Below are positions 51,368 through 60,689 of a stretch of DNA of 64,000 nucleotides, piece by piece. The notes beneath the pieces were generated by a model that was given only the letters and a program-made list of their open reading frames with translations, was not told the DNA's origin and searched no databases. Where the stretch lies: the NCBI GenBank assembly GCA_020831585.1, contig JAFIGE010000003.1, positions 1-64,000 on the forward strand. The letters are read 5' to 3'. Source of the DNA: Opitutales bacterium. GTDB lineage: Bacteria > Verrucomicrobiota > Verrucomicrobiia > Opitutales > Oceanipulchritudinaceae. A program made the translations under genes and the position numbers. The number at the start of each line of letters is the position of its first letter. Positions within the stretch are counted from its first letter, which is position 1.

Positions 51368-53776
51368 TCAGGGAAGGGATACGGCCAAGCGGAAGAAGCG
51401 CCCATCGGCGGCCTCCCAGCCATTCAGTTCGACCGTGACAGCTTCGGAGGTGGCATCGCGGGGCGCGGAGTCGAAGGTGATGTCGTCGCTCGCAGGAAGG
51501 CTTTCCCAGCTTTGCAGATCCCCCGATGTCTCCACATGGATTTCCGTGAAACCGGTGCGCCGCACATAATGCAGGGCTATGCCCCCAACCCGCTCTTCAA
51601 CGCGAAGGAAGTGGGGGGCCATGGAATCGGCGGCGGCTTCGCCTCCGAGGGCGAAGCGCAGGAGATTGGGGATGCCGTCGGCAAACGGCATGGCGGTGAG
51701 GGCACGGGCATCGGGCGGCAGCGCGTTTGCCCACACTTCGTACCCGGGGGGTAACGCGGGCGGGGTTCCCAGGGAAGGCAGGCGGACCGGACCGACGGCG
51801 GCCGAAGCGCCCGAGTCGTCGTCGGCGCAATTGATGGCGACCGCGCGGTAGTAGAGGTCCACATTGCGGGGGGCGAGGGAGTCGAGCCAGGCGGGCGGGT
51901 TCCAGGGGTGCGCCGTGCTCTGGCGCGGGCGATAGGCAATGGCGGTCCACGAACCATCAGCACCGATGCGGCGGTCGATGCGGTAGCCGATTTCGTGGTC
52001 GGTGGTATCTTCGTAAGTGATCCAAACGGCGTCGCCATCGATCAACACGGTGACATTTTCGGGCGGGGTCAGGGCGAGGGTGGGGCAGGTGAGGAGCCCA
52101 CCATCGGGATCTGTGCTGTTCCCCACCGAAGGAGTGGCACCGGTGTTGCCGACGACCGAGACATCGCGGGTGGTGTTGTTCCCGACCACGCCAACCCAGC
52201 GGTGGGTCTGGTTCCAAGCCCAGAAGGAACCGTAGTGGAGCACGTTGTAGCCCGCCATGTATTCGGGACCGCTGTTGCGCGTGACGGCCCACGAGAAGAG
52301 CTGCGTGCCGCCATGGTCCTGGCAGAGGATACCCTCACCATCATTGGCATGAAACGAACGGGCGGCGGTGAAGGTGTTGCTGTCCACCCAGAGCGGCCCC
52401 GCGACGAGATCGAAGGCGCGCGAGAGGGTGTCGGAAATACTCCCGGAGCCTCCGCGTTTCACCTCCACGTAGCCGTCTATGGTCATAAAATACTCCTGCC
52501 CGGAGGCGGGCCCGTAATCCTGCGGCAGGATAGGTCCGAAGACGGCGCGCGGGTTGGTGTTGTTGCGCACCACGGCATAGGCTCCGCCGATGTTGAAGCC
52601 CTTGCGGCCGTGGTTGTAGACGTAGTTGTCTTGCACAATCACGCCGGGAAGAAAGTAGACGTTGCCGGAAAAGGCGGGGGTGCGCCGGTTTTCGGGGACA
52701 AAGGGATTGAGCAGCTCATTGTTCACGTCGACACCGGAGACGTAGTTGTAATCGAAAGCGATGGTGTGCTCCTCATGAATCCAGGTATTGGCGTTTTCGG
52801 ACTGTTGCGGATTGCGCCCGACAAACTGGCGGTAGAGGAAGCTGCGGCGGCTTTTGGGGAGGACATTGTTGGCAATGAAAACATCGGAGCCGTGCACCTG
52901 GATGCGTGCACCGAATTTCTGTGTGAAGTAGCCGTCCGGCCCGAAGTTTCGGTTCGGACGGTTTTCCATGACGGCATTGTTCACGGGTGCGGAATCCTCA
53001 AAGACACAGCCGAAAACCAGGCGCCCCGGCCCGGCCCCGTCGCCCACCGGACGCCGGGCAAAACCGGAACCGGCAAAAAAGTCCCAGTGGTAGGTGCCGT
53101 CGGCCACGCGATTCGCCCAAGCCGGGTTGACCACACCGGACTTCCAACCGCCCGCATGGGCGTAGGGAGTCATTCCATCCCAATCGAGTTCGAAACCCCA
53201 GAAAATCGAGGCCCCGACAAAGTGTATCCACGCCACACCGATGGTGTGCACATCGGCGATCCCTTCGTCACCGCTCGGAATGAGGCCGACGAAGTTCCAG
53301 TCGCGCGGGGTCTCGCCCGTGGGGGTGACGCCCGTGCCGACCCGCTCGGTGAAGCCGAAATGAAAGCGCGTGGGCAGGTCGAGCACGCCGTCCTCGCCCC
53401 CGCCGTCCCCGCGTGCCCAGCGGTCGCCCGTCGGGGTGGCTCCGCGAATGACCACGCCCGAGCGGAGCATGAGCCCGCGGCCGTCGGGACCGTCGGCGGG
53501 CATGTCGGTAAAGTCGTAATCCCCCGGCGGGTAGTAGAGCACGCCGCCGCCCTGCGCGTGGAGTTCGTCGCGGGCGTTTTCGAAGCGCTCGAAGGCCGTC
53601 GCCCCGTTGGTGTAGACGGACATGTCGATGACGTTGTCCCAGGCGATGCGGTCAGACCAGGCGGGGTAGCCATCGTCGCCGGCATAGTGGGTGGCGACCG
53701 GGTTGTCGGTCGGAACACCGGAGAGCAGCGAGGCGGCCAGAAAAAGGCCGGGAAGAAGGGCATGGAGGGATTTCAT
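51368..53776 (-). CDS. Secreted pectate-lyase-like beta-helix protein
   Basis: An 802-residue exported protein. Signal peptide about 1-20 (LLPGLFLAASLLSGVP). Residues about 25-480 carry the short-strand, Asn/Gly-rich rungs of a right-handed parallel beta-helix (GGGVLYYPPGDYDF, SGVVIRGATP, VIVQDNYVYNHGRKGFNIGG, YAVVRNN), as in pectate-lyase/GH28-type superfamilies that cleave acidic or galacturonan-type polysaccharides; the exact fold family and active-site residues are not determined. A fibronectin-like region follows near 590-660, then GIPNLLRFALGG and the C-terminal module ending FFRLAVSLP. The three-copy 12-bp repeat lies just before its start codon, where no Shine-Dalgarno site is seen. 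Confidence 0.78.
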   Translation of the reverse strand: MKSLHALLPGLFLAASLLSGVPTDNPVATHYAGDDGYPAWSDRIAWDNVIDMSVYTNGATAFERFENARDELHAQGGGVLYYPPGDYDFTDMPADGPDGRGLMLRSGVVIRGATPTGDRWARGDGGGEDGVLDLPTRFHFGFTERVGTGVTPTGETPRDWNFVGLIPSGDEGIADVHTIGVAWIHFVGASIFWGFELDWDGMTPYAHAGGWKSGVVNPAWANRVADGTYHWDFFAGSGFARRPVGDGAGPGRLVFGCVFEDSAPVNNAVMENRPNRNFGPDGYFTQKFGARIQVHGSDVFIANNVLPKSRRSFLYRQFVGRNPQQSENANTWIHEEHTIAFDYNYVSGVDVNNELLNPFVPENRRTPAFSGNVYFLPGVIVQDNYVYNHGRKGFNIGGAYAVVRNNTNPRAVFGPILPQDYGPASGQEYFMTIDGYVEVKRGGSGSISDTLSRAFDLVAGPLWVDSNTFTAARSFHANDGEGILCQDHGGTQLFSWAVTRNSGPEYMAGYNVLHYGSFWAWNQTHRWVGVVGNNTTRDVSVVGNTGATPSVGNSTDPDGGLLTCPTLALTPPENVTVLIDGDAVWITYEDTTDHEIGYRIDRRIGADGSWTAIAYRPRQSTAHPWNPPAWLDSLAPRNVDLYYRAVAINCADDDSGASAAVGPVRLPSLGTPPALPPGYEVWANALPPDARALTAMPFADGIPNLLRFALGGEAAADSMAPHFLRVEERVGGIALHYVRRTGFTEIHVETSGDLQSWESLPASDDITFDSAPRDATSEAVTVELNGWEAADGRFFRLAVSLP

Positions 53777-53784
53777 GTTGGGGA

Positions 53785-53828
53785 GAGGGAGACGAAGAGG
53801 GAGACGAAGAGGGAGACGAAGAGGGAGA
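53785..53828. repeat. 12-bp tandem repeat, 3.7 copies
   Basis: GAGGGAGACGAA is repeated exactly at 53785-53796, 53797-53808 and 53809-53820, with a further partial copy to 53828. It fills the gap between the stop of the 818-residue gene and the start of the 802-residue gene. In the mRNA (minus strand) it is a CU-rich tract, UUCGUCUCCCUC, ending about 8 nt before the start codon, taking the place of a ribosome-binding site. Copy-number change could alter expression. Confidence 0.9.
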
Positions 53829-53833
53829 GGGGG

Positions 53834-56290
53834 TTAGGGGAGGGTGGTTTTAAGGCGGAGGAAGCGGGGGGTGGGGAGGGGGTCGGGAAGGGTTGCGGTG
53901 ACCGCTTCGCGGGGGCCGAGGGGGATGGTTTCGATGGCGAGGGCGTCGGCTTCGGTGAAGCTCTCCCAGCTTACCATGTCGGGGGAGTGCTGAAGGGTGA
54001 TGTTTTCGAACCCGGCCCGGCGGGTGTAGTGAATTCTCCATACATCGCCCGCTTGCTCCAGCCGGGGGAGATGGGAGGCGATGTTTTCGCCGGCGGTGCT
54101 GCCGCCGAGGGCAAAGCGCAGGAGGTTGCTTATCCCGTCGCCAAAGGGGGCGTCTTCCGGTCCGCGCTGTCCTTCGGGGAGATCGCCCGCCCAATCGGCG
54201 AAACCGGGGGAAGCCGCCGAAGCGCTGAGGTGGAAGTAGGCCACATCGGCTGTCTCCGGGTCCACGCGGATTTCCATGCCTTCGCCGCCGGCGGTGAGGC
54301 GCAGGATGCCGCTGCCCCACGTCTGATGAATAATCGGTTCGCCCTCGACCACGCGGTAGCTGTCCCAGGTGTGGAAATCGACTTCCGCGCCATCCCGCCA
54401 GACCCTCGCGGGCACCCCGGCGGTATTCCAGACGCGGGGACTATCGGCCCAGTTCCCCGGATTGAGGAGGAGGGTGCCCGGCGGAACGTATTCCATTTCC
54501 AATACTCGGTCTGCCGTCGATACATAGCGGAAGCGGTCGGTGGCGGGTCGGCTGAAATGACCCGCGCCCTTACCGGCCTGGATGGCGGCCTTGAACGCGG
54601 CGAAACTACCGTGAGCCGCTTCCGTACCGACTTCGAGAACAAGGGCGGCGTGCTGGCCGGCAGCCACGGGCCAAACATAGCGGACATGGGTGCCGGGGTT
54701 GTAGGTTTCCTCGACGGGAGCCCCCGTGTTTTCCGAGAGCACGGCGAAGTAGACCCCTTGCCCGACGTCGACGTAGAGGTCGTTGCCGACCACCTGGCGT
54801 TCCGCTTGCGCGGGCACGTTTTTGAAAACGCTTTGCACGCTGCTGGGATGGGGGCCAATCACGCGCATCATGACGTTGGCGTATTGCCCGATCTGCTCGC
54901 GCGGGTTGCGCCCGGCGGTGTCGCGGAAAAACGAAAAGCCCGAGTTTCCGGTGACCTGAATCCCTCCGTTGTCACTCCCCTTGGCGACAATCCGCCAGAG
55001 GCTTTGCTCAGTGAAAAAGCCGCTCTGCGAGGGAATCCAGGCGGCGCGGTCAGGGCGGTAGGTGGCCAGTGAGGAGAGCAAGTAGTTGTCGTCCAGATAC
55101 AGGGTCTCGAACTCAAAGCGGCGGCTCATCTCCGTATCACCCCGCCAGTCGGCATAGCGATTGACGTCGAGGTAGTAAAAGGGCTTGGCCGACTGTATTT
55201 CAACGGGGAGGGCGAAGTTCCGCCGGGCGATGTCGAGGAGCACTTGCGGCGGGCGGTAGTTTGACCACATGAGGTAGCCGATGAGGTCATTGTAGAAGTC
55301 AGGCTCAAGGGTGGCCGGATCGTAGGTGGGGAGGTTGTCGGCATCGACAAAATAGGCATAAATCGCGCTCCAGATTCCCCCGGCAAAAGGGCGGTAGGCA
55401 TTGCTCTTGGCGCGCACATCGGCCCCGCCGTAGGCTCCATCCATGTGGTGGAGGGCGGCTTCCGTGAGCATCCAGTCGGCGATTGCCTGAGCCTGGCGGC
55501 GCATTTGCTCGGTGGGGGCGAAGTCGTAGAGGTTCAGCACCGAAGTGAAGGAGTGGACCCAGTAATTGTTCGAGTTCCACTCCACCCGCCCGGTGTGAAA
55601 AAGGGCGCGGGTGAGGTTGTTGATATAGCTCGTGTAAAACTCGCGGCTGCCTCCCCGGTCGACGCCGGGGTTGTCCGGATGGGTGCCCATCGGAAAATCG
55701 TCCACTTCAAATGCCCAGATGAGCCCGCCGAAATGCATCATCCAGTTGAAGTTTTCCGAGTTGAACAGGGAAGGCTGGTAAAGCGTGTCGTAAAAGCGAT
55801 CGGGGCGGGAGAGAAATCGCGTGAAGCTGGTGGCGGAGGTGGCCCGGTTGTGGGCGAAGACGGCGGTGTCGGCGGGCAGGGGAACGGTGGGGTGATCGCG
55901 GAACTGGAAGTAGTAGCGGGTGTAGCCGGGAACGGAAAAGGCTCTCCCGAAAGAACCTGCGCCGCTGCTCCGGAAGAGCGCATCGGCCCGCCCGGCATGC
56001 TCGCTCAAGACGGCCGCCGGGTTATCCATCTTTTTCCAAACCTCCGCCAGAAGGGGGGACCACGATCCCTTTCCGGCGTCGGCGCTCTGGTTGCCGTTGC
56101 GCACCGACCAGGTGCGGCTTTCCGCGACACCCGCGAGGCGGTTAACGAATTCCGTGTCCCATGCCGCGCCTGTGCGGAAGTCGGCACCATCGGCGGGCGT
56201 GATTTGCCAGTCGGTCGCGAGGAGGGTATGCGGGGAAAGGAGGGAGGTGAGCAGGCCGAGGCCGCCAATGGCCTTGAAGCAGGTATTCAT
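53834..56290 (-). CDS. Large secreted protein, probable polysaccharide lyase-like toroid
   Basis: An 818-residue exported protein. Signal peptide about 1-25 (AIGGLGLLTSLLSPHTLLA). Residues about 100-420 are helical and aromatic (NSNNYWVHSFTSVLNLYDFA, QAQAIADWMLTEAALHHMDG, AYRPFAGGIWSAIYAYF), resembling the alpha/alpha toroid of heparinase- or chondroitinase-type lyases; a long beta region follows (about 450-690: HAALVLEVGTEAAHGSF, VPPGTLLLNPGNW). It ends with GISNLLRFALGGS and the C-terminal module closing FLRLKTTLP. The fold call is a resemblance, not a demonstrated family match. It is first of the three tandem secreted-protein genes, downstream of lacI-type and AraC-type regulators on the same strand. 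Confidence 0.72.
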   Translation of the reverse strand: MNTCFKAIGGLGLLTSLLSPHTLLATDWQITPADGADFRTGAAWDTEFVNRLAGVAESRTWSVRNGNQSADAGKGSWSPLLAEVWKKMDNPAAVLSEHAGRADALFRSSGAGSFGRAFSVPGYTRYYFQFRDHPTVPLPADTAVFAHNRATSATSFTRFLSRPDRFYDTLYQPSLFNSENFNWMMHFGGLIWAFEVDDFPMGTHPDNPGVDRGGSREFYTSYINNLTRALFHTGRVEWNSNNYWVHSFTSVLNLYDFAPTEQMRRQAQAIADWMLTEAALHHMDGAYGGADVRAKSNAYRPFAGGIWSAIYAYFVDADNLPTYDPATLEPDFYNDLIGYLMWSNYRPPQVLLDIARRNFALPVEIQSAKPFYYLDVNRYADWRGDTEMSRRFEFETLYLDDNYLLSSLATYRPDRAAWIPSQSGFFTEQSLWRIVAKGSDNGGIQVTGNSGFSFFRDTAGRNPREQIGQYANVMMRVIGPHPSSVQSVFKNVPAQAERQVVGNDLYVDVGQGVYFAVLSENTGAPVEETYNPGTHVRYVWPVAAGQHAALVLEVGTEAAHGSFAAFKAAIQAGKGAGHFSRPATDRFRYVSTADRVLEMEYVPPGTLLLNPGNWADSPRVWNTAGVPARVWRDGAEVDFHTWDSYRVVEGEPIIHQTWGSGILRLTAGGEGMEIRVDPETADVAYFHLSASAASPGFADWAGDLPEGQRGPEDAPFGDGISNLLRFALGGSTAGENIASHLPRLEQAGDVWRIHYTRRAGFENITLQHSPDMVSWESFTEADALAIETIPLGPREAVTATLPDPLPTPRFLRLKTTLP

Positions 56291-56485
56291 GATTAGAGGA
56301 TTTCTCGTTAGGGGTTAGCGATCGCACCCGCCGCGAGGGAACCAACCCCAGTGGGCGCGTTTGGATAAATGGGATTGGACGCCGATCAGAGCCGTCCAGA
56401 GCCCTTCTGTCAAATTATTCCGGCAAGCGGGTCTATGGAGCGGTCACACGGATGCGATAAAAGGCGCGGAGCGGGAAGAACGCTT

Positions 56486-57592
56486 TCACCGGGCTTGCAA
56501 AGGTAAGCCGGGACGGTTCCGGGGAGGTTTTCGCGATGGTTTCCGCGAATCGGTTTCGAGCGGGCGCAGGGTGGCACCCTCCTCCCACTTAAACGACGTG
56601 AGCATGAGGCTGGGAGCGGATTCAAGGAGCCCCTTTTCATCCCGGTCGAGGAGCCAGTGAACGAGATCGACGGCCCAGCTTCCGTAACCGGCGGGATCAA
56701 AGACGAAGCCACTCACGCCGGGCAGGGGCGCGTGCATGCTGATATGGGCGAAGCCGATGTCGTGCGGCACCGCAAGGCCGATTGCCGGGAGCATCTGTTC
56801 CATTTGATCCTGCCGGTGCACGAGAATGCCGTCGACCTGCCAGTGGCCGATCCACTCACGCAGGTTTTCCGGCGAAAGGGCTTCGGGGAGGAGCGGCGGC
56901 ACCCGTTCTGCCGCCGGTATGCCCAAACGCTCACAAACCCCGAAATAGCCGGAAACGTTCCGATAGGCATTTTTCACACAATCCCCCATCTCCATGGCCA
57001 GACCGATCCGGCGGTAGCCGCGCGCGCGCATCCGCTCGTACGCTTCGCCCACGGCTTGCACGTGGTTGATGACCACGCGGGGGAGATCGGGATGGCGGAT
57101 CGCCCGGCCGATGGCCACCGTGGCAAAATGGGGCCACTCCAAGCTCGCTGAATCCGTCCCCGGGGGAGGTTGACCGAGAATCACGCCTTGAATGCCCCGC
57201 GACCGGAGAATTTCCGAAACCCGCTTCCAGCCCCCGAGGGCGTGAACCTCAAAAGCGTCCAGTTCATAGCCCAGTTCGCGCGCCCGTCGCCCGGCCCCCT
57301 CGTAGGCCTCCATGTAGTGGCTTCCACGGAATTTCCACGTCTGCGCGCTTTGGTGCAGATTGAGCCAGGCCAGCGTCACGCCGGTGGCCTCGCGGCGCTG
57401 CATCGTCCGGTAGGAGGCCAGACGCTTCATCATGGGATCGGGTTGATAGCCCAGATCTTCGGCAATCTTGCGCACACGCTGCCGGGTCTCCGGCGAGACT
57501 CGATTCAAGTCCCGCAGGGCATACGACACCGTCATGAGCGAAACACCCGCCGCCGCCGCCACATCTTTGAGAATGACTCGTTTTTCACCCAT
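56486..57592 (-). CDS. LacI family transcriptional regulator
   Basis: A 368-residue LacI/GalR regulator. The N-terminal HTH (VILKDVAAAAGVSLMTVSYA) and hinge (RVRKIAEDLGYQPDPMMKRL) are clear, followed by a periplasmic-binding-protein-like effector domain (ASLEWPHFATVAIGRAIRHP, GYRRIGLAMEMGDCV, DGILVHRQDQM). It should repress or activate in response to a sugar. The position upstream of three secreted polysaccharide-type genes on the same strand makes them its likely targets; I did not identify a palindromic operator in the 195 bp before 56290. The basic C-terminal tail (RKPSRKPPRNRPG) is longer than usual. Confidence 0.93.
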   Translation of the reverse strand: MGEKRVILKDVAAAAGVSLMTVSYALRDLNRVSPETRQRVRKIAEDLGYQPDPMMKRLASYRTMQRREATGVTLAWLNLHQSAQTWKFRGSHYMEAYEGAGRRARELGYELDAFEVHALGGWKRVSEILRSRGIQGVILGQPPPGTDSASLEWPHFATVAIGRAIRHPDLPRVVINHVQAVGEAYERMRARGYRRIGLAMEMGDCVKNAYRNVSGYFGVCERLGIPAAERVPPLLPEALSPENLREWIGHWQVDGILVHRQDQMEQMLPAIGLAVPHDIGFAHISMHAPLPGVSGFVFDPAGYGSWAVDLVHWLLDRDEKGLLESAPSLMLTSFKWEEGATLRPLETDSRKPSRKPPRNRPGLPLQAR

Positions 57593-57814
57593 GGGGGAAG
57601 GCCTCCCTGGATGCCGGGTTGAGGAATGGGGTTTGTGTAAAGATCATTTGCCGGTCGAGGGAGACGATCCTCCGCGTGAAAAGACCCTATCAAAATTACC
57701 GGCCTTCGCCTACCCCAAGCGGGCTTTTGAATGACTGATTTTGAGGGGCTCTTGTGGACGGTAACACCGACCACTGTATGCTCTGTGGACGGCTCCGCTG
57801 GGACGGTTTGATTC

Positions 57815-58996
57815 CTAAAGGAAGGCGTCGTCCCCGCGCTTTTGCGATTTTTGGCGGAACTCGCGGGGAGTCATGCCGTGGAATTCGCGGAAGCGGTGGG
57901 AGAGGTTGCTTTGCTTGCTGAAACCGGTGGAAAGGGCAATGTCGGCAATGCTTCGGTCGGTCTCCCGCAGGAGTTTGGCGGCGTGGCGCACACGCTCCTC
58001 AATGAGGTAATCGCGCAGGGTGCAATCGGTCGAATCGCGGAAGCGGCTGAGGAGTGTGCGCCGGGATACCCCGAGCTCGTGGGCAAGCGTGGAAACTGTT
58101 GGGGAGTCCCCTTTGGCGAGGGCATGATTGACCCGGTGGACACAGCGTGCGACCAGCGGGTTGCGAGATCCGGGGCCGCCCCAGGTGGTTTCCCGTTCAA
58201 TCCATTGGGCTCCGGGAATCCGCTGGACAGCGCCCTTGTCAAGTTGGCCGCTGTTGAGGGCCTCTGCGAGTGTATCAGCCAGTGCCTTGCCGACGGCATC
58301 GAAGTTCGGACGAATACTGCTGAGGTTGTGATCCCCACTCAGAGCGGGCGAGTTGTCCACTCCAGCCACTGAGAGCAGCCACGCGCGGTTCCCCAGGAGG
58401 TCTTCAGCCATGGTGAGAAGGCTGGCGGCCAGCTCATCGTTGGCGCAAAAGATCGCCGCCGGTAGTTCAAGGTCGTTAAACCAGGACCGGAAGGTTTCCC
58501 GTTTGGTGGAGACGAGGCGCATCGGGTTCTCGCGGTTGAAGGGGTTCAACTGCCAAATCCGGGTTGCCTTGCCCACTTTTTGGAGATCTTCGGAAAAAGC
58601 CGCGATCCGCTCATCACTGAAGGCGAATCCTTTATACCCGACGGCCACAAAGTTACTGTGGCCCTTGCGAATAAAGATCTCGGCGGCAAGCCGGCCCACT
58701 TCCCCGTCGTCCGCAAAAATATTCATGGCGGCCGGGCTCTTGCCGAGGCGATTGCTGTAGTTCAGAACCGGAATGGCGAGCTCCCCGGCAAGGTGCCTTT
58801 CGTTTTCCCCACTCAGCGTTGAGACCCACGCGCGACAGTCCGCGCTGCAGGCGCCCCGCCGCGCACTTTCGCCCCGGCCGGCATCAAAAATCGGCAGGTC
58901 GGAGATTTCCGCCCAGCGCCGGGAAAATCCGTCGAAGGTTACCCGCATCGGGACGTAGCTGCAGAAGTGTTGAACGTATCCGGCAGGATCACTCAT
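57815..58996 (-). CDS. XylR-type AraC family transcriptional regulator
   Basis: A fusion of a LacI-type sugar-binding domain with an AraC DNA-binding domain, the XylR architecture common in Verrucomicrobiota. Residues about 10-270 form the effector domain (VTFDGFSRRWAEISDLPIFD, MNIFADDGEVGRLAAEIFIR, AAIFCANDELAASLLTMAED). The C-terminal ~110 residues carry two HTHs (TVSTLAHELGVSRRTLLSRF and RSIADIALSTGFSKQSNLSHRF), ending MTPREFRQK. Start at 58996 (ATG) or a TTG seven codons upstream. Same strand as lacI and the secreted genes; target sugar unknown (xylose is the family precedent). Confidence 0.9.
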   Translation of the reverse strand: MSDPAGYVQHFCSYVPMRVTFDGFSRRWAEISDLPIFDAGRGESARRGACSADCRAWVSTLSGENERHLAGELAIPVLNYSNRLGKSPAAMNIFADDGEVGRLAAEIFIRKGHSNFVAVGYKGFAFSDERIAAFSEDLQKVGKATRIWQLNPFNRENPMRLVSTKRETFRSWFNDLELPAAIFCANDELAASLLTMAEDLLGNRAWLLSVAGVDNSPALSGDHNLSSIRPNFDAVGKALADTLAEALNSGQLDKGAVQRIPGAQWIERETTWGGPGSRNPLVARCVHRVNHALAKGDSPTVSTLAHELGVSRRTLLSRFRDSTDCTLRDYLIEERVRHAAKLLRETDRSIADIALSTGFSKQSNLSHRFREFHGMTPREFRQKSQKRGDDAFL

Positions 58997-59133
58997 TCTC
59001 CCGAGGGTAGGCCGCAACCTTTCCGGAAAGCAAATTGAATCTCCCGAAATCAGTCCTTTCGGATTGCGGAACAGGGTCGGATGGGTCAGCAGAGAGCCAC
59101 CTCGACTTTGATGGATTCCTTTACCGCGGTTCC

Positions 59134-60450
59134 TCAGCCCAGCACACTTTCCATGGCTACGAGGGCCGCCGCCACCTCGGCCAGGCGGCGGTTTTGCTTC
59201 ATTGAGAGATCGCGGAGAAATTTGTGGGCCTGGGGTTCGGTGAGATGGCGGTGCTTCATCAAAAGGCCTTTTGCCTTTTCAATGACTTTGCGGTCTTCGA
59301 GGGCCTCTTTCGCAGCGAGCAGTTCCTCGTTTGTCTTTTGCAGTCGGCGGGATTGGCTGTGGAGCATATCCACCAGCGAGCGCCCGAGGCGCGGACCGGA
59401 AGTCACCGCTGAAATCGCGGTCTGCCCTCCGGGAGGATCCATCTCCGCAGAGGTCCGAAAAACCACCACCGGAGGACCGGCTTCCCCGCCCCGCTGCACG
59501 AAGCCGTCGAGGGCACAGGCCTCCTCCCGCAACCCCGATCGCGCTTCGGTCAACTTTTCCCGGCAAAGCTCTTCGAGATGCGCAATGAGGCTCTCTTCGA
59601 TCTCCTTGATGGCATCAATCCGCCGGGTTGTGTGCGTGAACCAAGCCTTGCTCTGCGTGCGGTCGAGTGCCTGGCCACCTTCCCTGGCGCAGAAGACGCG
59701 CCGCAGATTTTCCACCTCGCGGGTGTCAAAGCTGTTTTCCAAGCTACGCCAGAGCTGGCGGACGGGCTCCTCGGCGAAGTTGCCGAAGTAGAGGAAACAC
59801 CGGTTTTGCTCCTCCAGCAGCGCAATCAGGCGCGTGCACGTGGCTTTGTCGGCGCTGCCCACGGCGAAAGCCCCCGCTCCCGTGGCCCGTTCCTGTCCCG
59901 CAAATTCCTTGCCCTCCATGAGGTTGAAGAGAGCCACGAGTGTCCGCGAGATGCGCGGGTCCACTGCCGCATCAGCCGCCTCGAAGATGATTTCCAGAAG
60001 CAGGCGAATGAGGTCGCTGTAAGCCTCCACCGCTCCCTTCGGCGAAATCCGCAACCCGACAACGCTCGCCCGCAGATCCTCCAGCTTGCCCAGGCCGTGC
60101 ACCGCGTGCGCGATGCGGCTGAAGAGCCGTGTGCGATCCTGGCTTGCCGGGCGCTCGGCCTCCAGGCCCCGGAGGGATTCCAGGAAGACCCCCAGCGCCT
60201 TCCCGGAGGCGGCGATGTGTTCGCGCCGTTCCTCGTCGAAAGCGCTTCCCCGCGAGCCCACATACAAATTGGAGGCCCCGCGTTCGCGTTGCAGAGCATG
60301 GATCAGGTCGCTCACCGAGGTCACCCATGGAGCCATTCCTAAAAACGTTTCCAGGGCATCGATTTCACAGCGCTTCGACGCGATGAGGAAGCGGGAAGCG
60401 GTCCGCACGAGTTCCCAAGGATCGGATTCGGTTGCTGGCGTGGTTTTCAC
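59134..60450 (-). CDS. NIT-ANTAR nitrate sensor and transcription antiterminator (NasR-like)
   Basis: A 438-residue homologue of Klebsiella NasR. Residues about 40-330 are the all-helical NIT sensor, which binds nitrate/nitrite (VSDLIHALQRERGASNLYVG is the typical opening, with the conserved ERG). The C-terminal 58 residues (381-438) are an ANTAR domain: RKVIEKAKGLLMKHRHLTEP matches the conserved K-A-K-G-L-L-M core, then AHKFLRDLSMKQNRRLAEVA. ANTAR proteins bind pairs of hexaloop hairpins and stop terminator formation. It is divergent from nrtA, whose leader carries exactly this kind of target (60693-60733), so it should switch on nrtABC when nitrate is present. Confidence 0.94.
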   Translation of the reverse strand: MKTTPATESDPWELVRTASRFLIASKRCEIDALETFLGMAPWVTSVSDLIHALQRERGASNLYVGSRGSAFDEERREHIAASGKALGVFLESLRGLEAERPASQDRTRLFSRIAHAVHGLGKLEDLRASVVGLRISPKGAVEAYSDLIRLLLEIIFEAADAAVDPRISRTLVALFNLMEGKEFAGQERATGAGAFAVGSADKATCTRLIALLEEQNRCFLYFGNFAEEPVRQLWRSLENSFDTREVENLRRVFCAREGGQALDRTQSKAWFTHTTRRIDAIKEIEESLIAHLEELCREKLTEARSGLREEACALDGFVQRGGEAGPPVVVFRTSAEMDPPGGQTAISAVTSGPRLGRSLVDMLHSQSRRLQKTNEELLAAKEALEDRKVIEKAKGLLMKHRHLTEPQAHKFLRDLSMKQNRRLAEVAAALVAMESVLG

Positions 60451-60662
60451 AAAAAAAGGGAGAACAGGTTGGCTCCGGCCCCCTTGGCGCAGGTGTCATA
60501 CCAATTTCTCTGCCCGGCGGATTTCCTCCCCCAAACCCGGTGCGCGGGGCTGGTCGAATTTGAAGCAAACAGGGATCGGCCCACTGGATAATTTTTCCCA
60601 ATTCTCCTGTAAAGAGCGGTGCCTTCTGCGAAAATGTGTTCATCTGGGGTGCTCCTAAACGA

Positions 60663-60680
60663 TTGGCACGTTCTGTGCAT
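60663..60680 (+). promoter_or_regulatory. Sigma-54 promoter of nrtABC
   Basis: TTGGCACGTTCTGTGCAT matches the sigma-54 consensus: YTGGCACG at -24 and TGCW at -12, with the GG (60665-60666) and GC (60677-60678) dinucleotides exactly 10 nt apart. Only one of the core -12 positions differs (G for T). Transcription should start near 60690, just before the first ANTAR hairpin. An NtrC-type activator would be needed; its binding sites were not identified in the upstream ~200 bp. Confidence 0.75.
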
Positions 60681-60689
60681 AACGGTTGT

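Noticed and set aside
51908-55072. 1054-codon plus-strand frame opposite the secreted proteins
   Set aside because: Contains the translated 12-bp repeat and no domain; the minus-strand genes have signal peptides and a shared C-terminal module.
60649-60669. An additional hexaloop hairpin with loop AACGAT and arms GTG..CTA and TGG..CAC
   Set aside because: It overlaps the -24 element of the sigma-54 promoter and would lie upstream of the predicted transcription start; the stem also needs a 3-nt bulge. The two AACGAC hairpins downstream fit the ANTAR layout better.
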